Shown here: positions 63,874 through 64,000 of the stretch, in pieces
How positions within the stretch are numbered: the first letter of the stretch is position 1
Layout: every line of letters starts with the position of its first letter
Assembly (NCBI RefSeq): GCF_010450875.1
Contig: NZ_CP048421.1
Coordinates: 1 to 64,000, forward strand
Length of the DNA: 64,000 bases
Direction of reading: 5' to 3'
Origin: Sphingomonas insulae
GTDB lineage: Bacteria > Pseudomonadota > Alphaproteobacteria > Sphingomonadales > Sphingomonadaceae
The notes under the pieces: generated by a model
Seen by the model: the letters and a program-made list of their open reading frames with translations, nothing else
Told to the model about the DNA's origin: nothing
The model's database searches: none
Program-made: the position numbers and the translations under genes

Positions 63874-64000
63874 ATGAGTAATACAGTCAGTGGGCTGAAG
63901 CAGGCAGTTTACGGCGGTTTGGGCATGCTAATGGCTTCCGCCTCAGTGGCGAACGCCAGAACGAACTTCACGCTCCCGGATATGACCACAACCCTCCGCG
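63874..64000 (+). CDS. Exported protein, 5' end only
   Basis: ATG 63874 opens a frame with a convincing signal peptide (MSNTVSGLKQAVYGGL..., ending ASVANA|RT) that is still open at the right edge. The family cannot be told from 42 residues. No strong ribosome site is seen. Confidence 0.5.
   Translation, partial: MSNTVSGLKQAVYGGLGMLMASASVANARTNFTLPDMTTTLR

Overview
The window looks like chromosomal DNA from a Sphingomonas-like alphaproteobacterium. It is high in GC with strongly GC-ending codons. The content fits that group: a long-signal TonB-dependent receptor, an L-fucose oxidation operon beside plant-polysaccharide hydrolases, DUF6894, DUF4142 and CsbD small proteins, and many GGDEF/EAL/GAF signalling proteins. 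Genus is an inference; there is no rRNA or other marker gene here. I saw no tRNA, rRNA or CRISPR array.

Layout. 1-4.9 kb (minus): FdhF/YdeP-type molybdopterin oxidoreductase, DUF4396 membrane protein and ubiquinol oxidase CyoA-CyoB, with CyoB running off the left edge. 5.2-8.3 kb: CsbD-like protein, a catalase-related haem protein and an ECF sigma factor. 8.7-12.6 kb (plus): the highlight, a four-gene coupled operon encoding photoactive yellow protein (PYP) with its chromophore cysteine, a PAS-PAS-GGDEF diguanylate cyclase, the PYP-type p-coumarate:CoA ligase and an EAL phosphodiesterase, closed by a rho-independent terminator. This reads as a blue-light input wired to cyclic-di-GMP synthesis and breakdown. 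12.6-21.2 kb: DUF4142 protein, esterase, soluble GAF-chemoreceptor, Crp/Fnr regulator, DUF6894 protein, a complete IS3-family element abutting a truncated IS630 transposase, and two SHOCT-bearing membrane proteins. 21.7-23.9 kb: MASE1 histidine kinase and FixJ-type regulator. 24-31.3 kb: two TetR-controlled detoxification-type loci (quinone oxidoreductase/old yellow enzyme/SDR; RidA). 31.6-34.2 kb: serine hydrolase and SDR. 34.2-39.3 kb: an accessory stretch of small unknown and broken genes ending in a tyrosine recombinase. 39.3-41.9 kb: GAF protein coupled to an MHYT-GGDEF-EAL protein.

42.6-56.2 kb is a sugar-utilisation locus: TonB receptor, then an overlapping minus-strand operon for oxidative L-fucose catabolism (SDR, fuconate dehydratase, SDR, FucP-like permease, Zn-dehydrogenase, lactonase) with a divergent IclR regulator, then a pectinesterase and a GH95 fucosidase. 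Together they could release fucose from plant wall polymers, import it and oxidise it. 56.3-64 kb: Dps, an unusual alpha/beta-hydrolase/gluconate-dehydrogenase-subunit-3 fusion coupled to a GMC oxidoreductase and an SDR, then a PQQ-type sugar dehydrogenase with a small secreted partner.

A dispersed intergenic repeat of about 50 bp, with a CGG(A/T)CATTCG-like left half and a CTTCGGACATTCATTCA-like right half, occurs about ten times, always between genes; one copy is cut off by the IS3 element.
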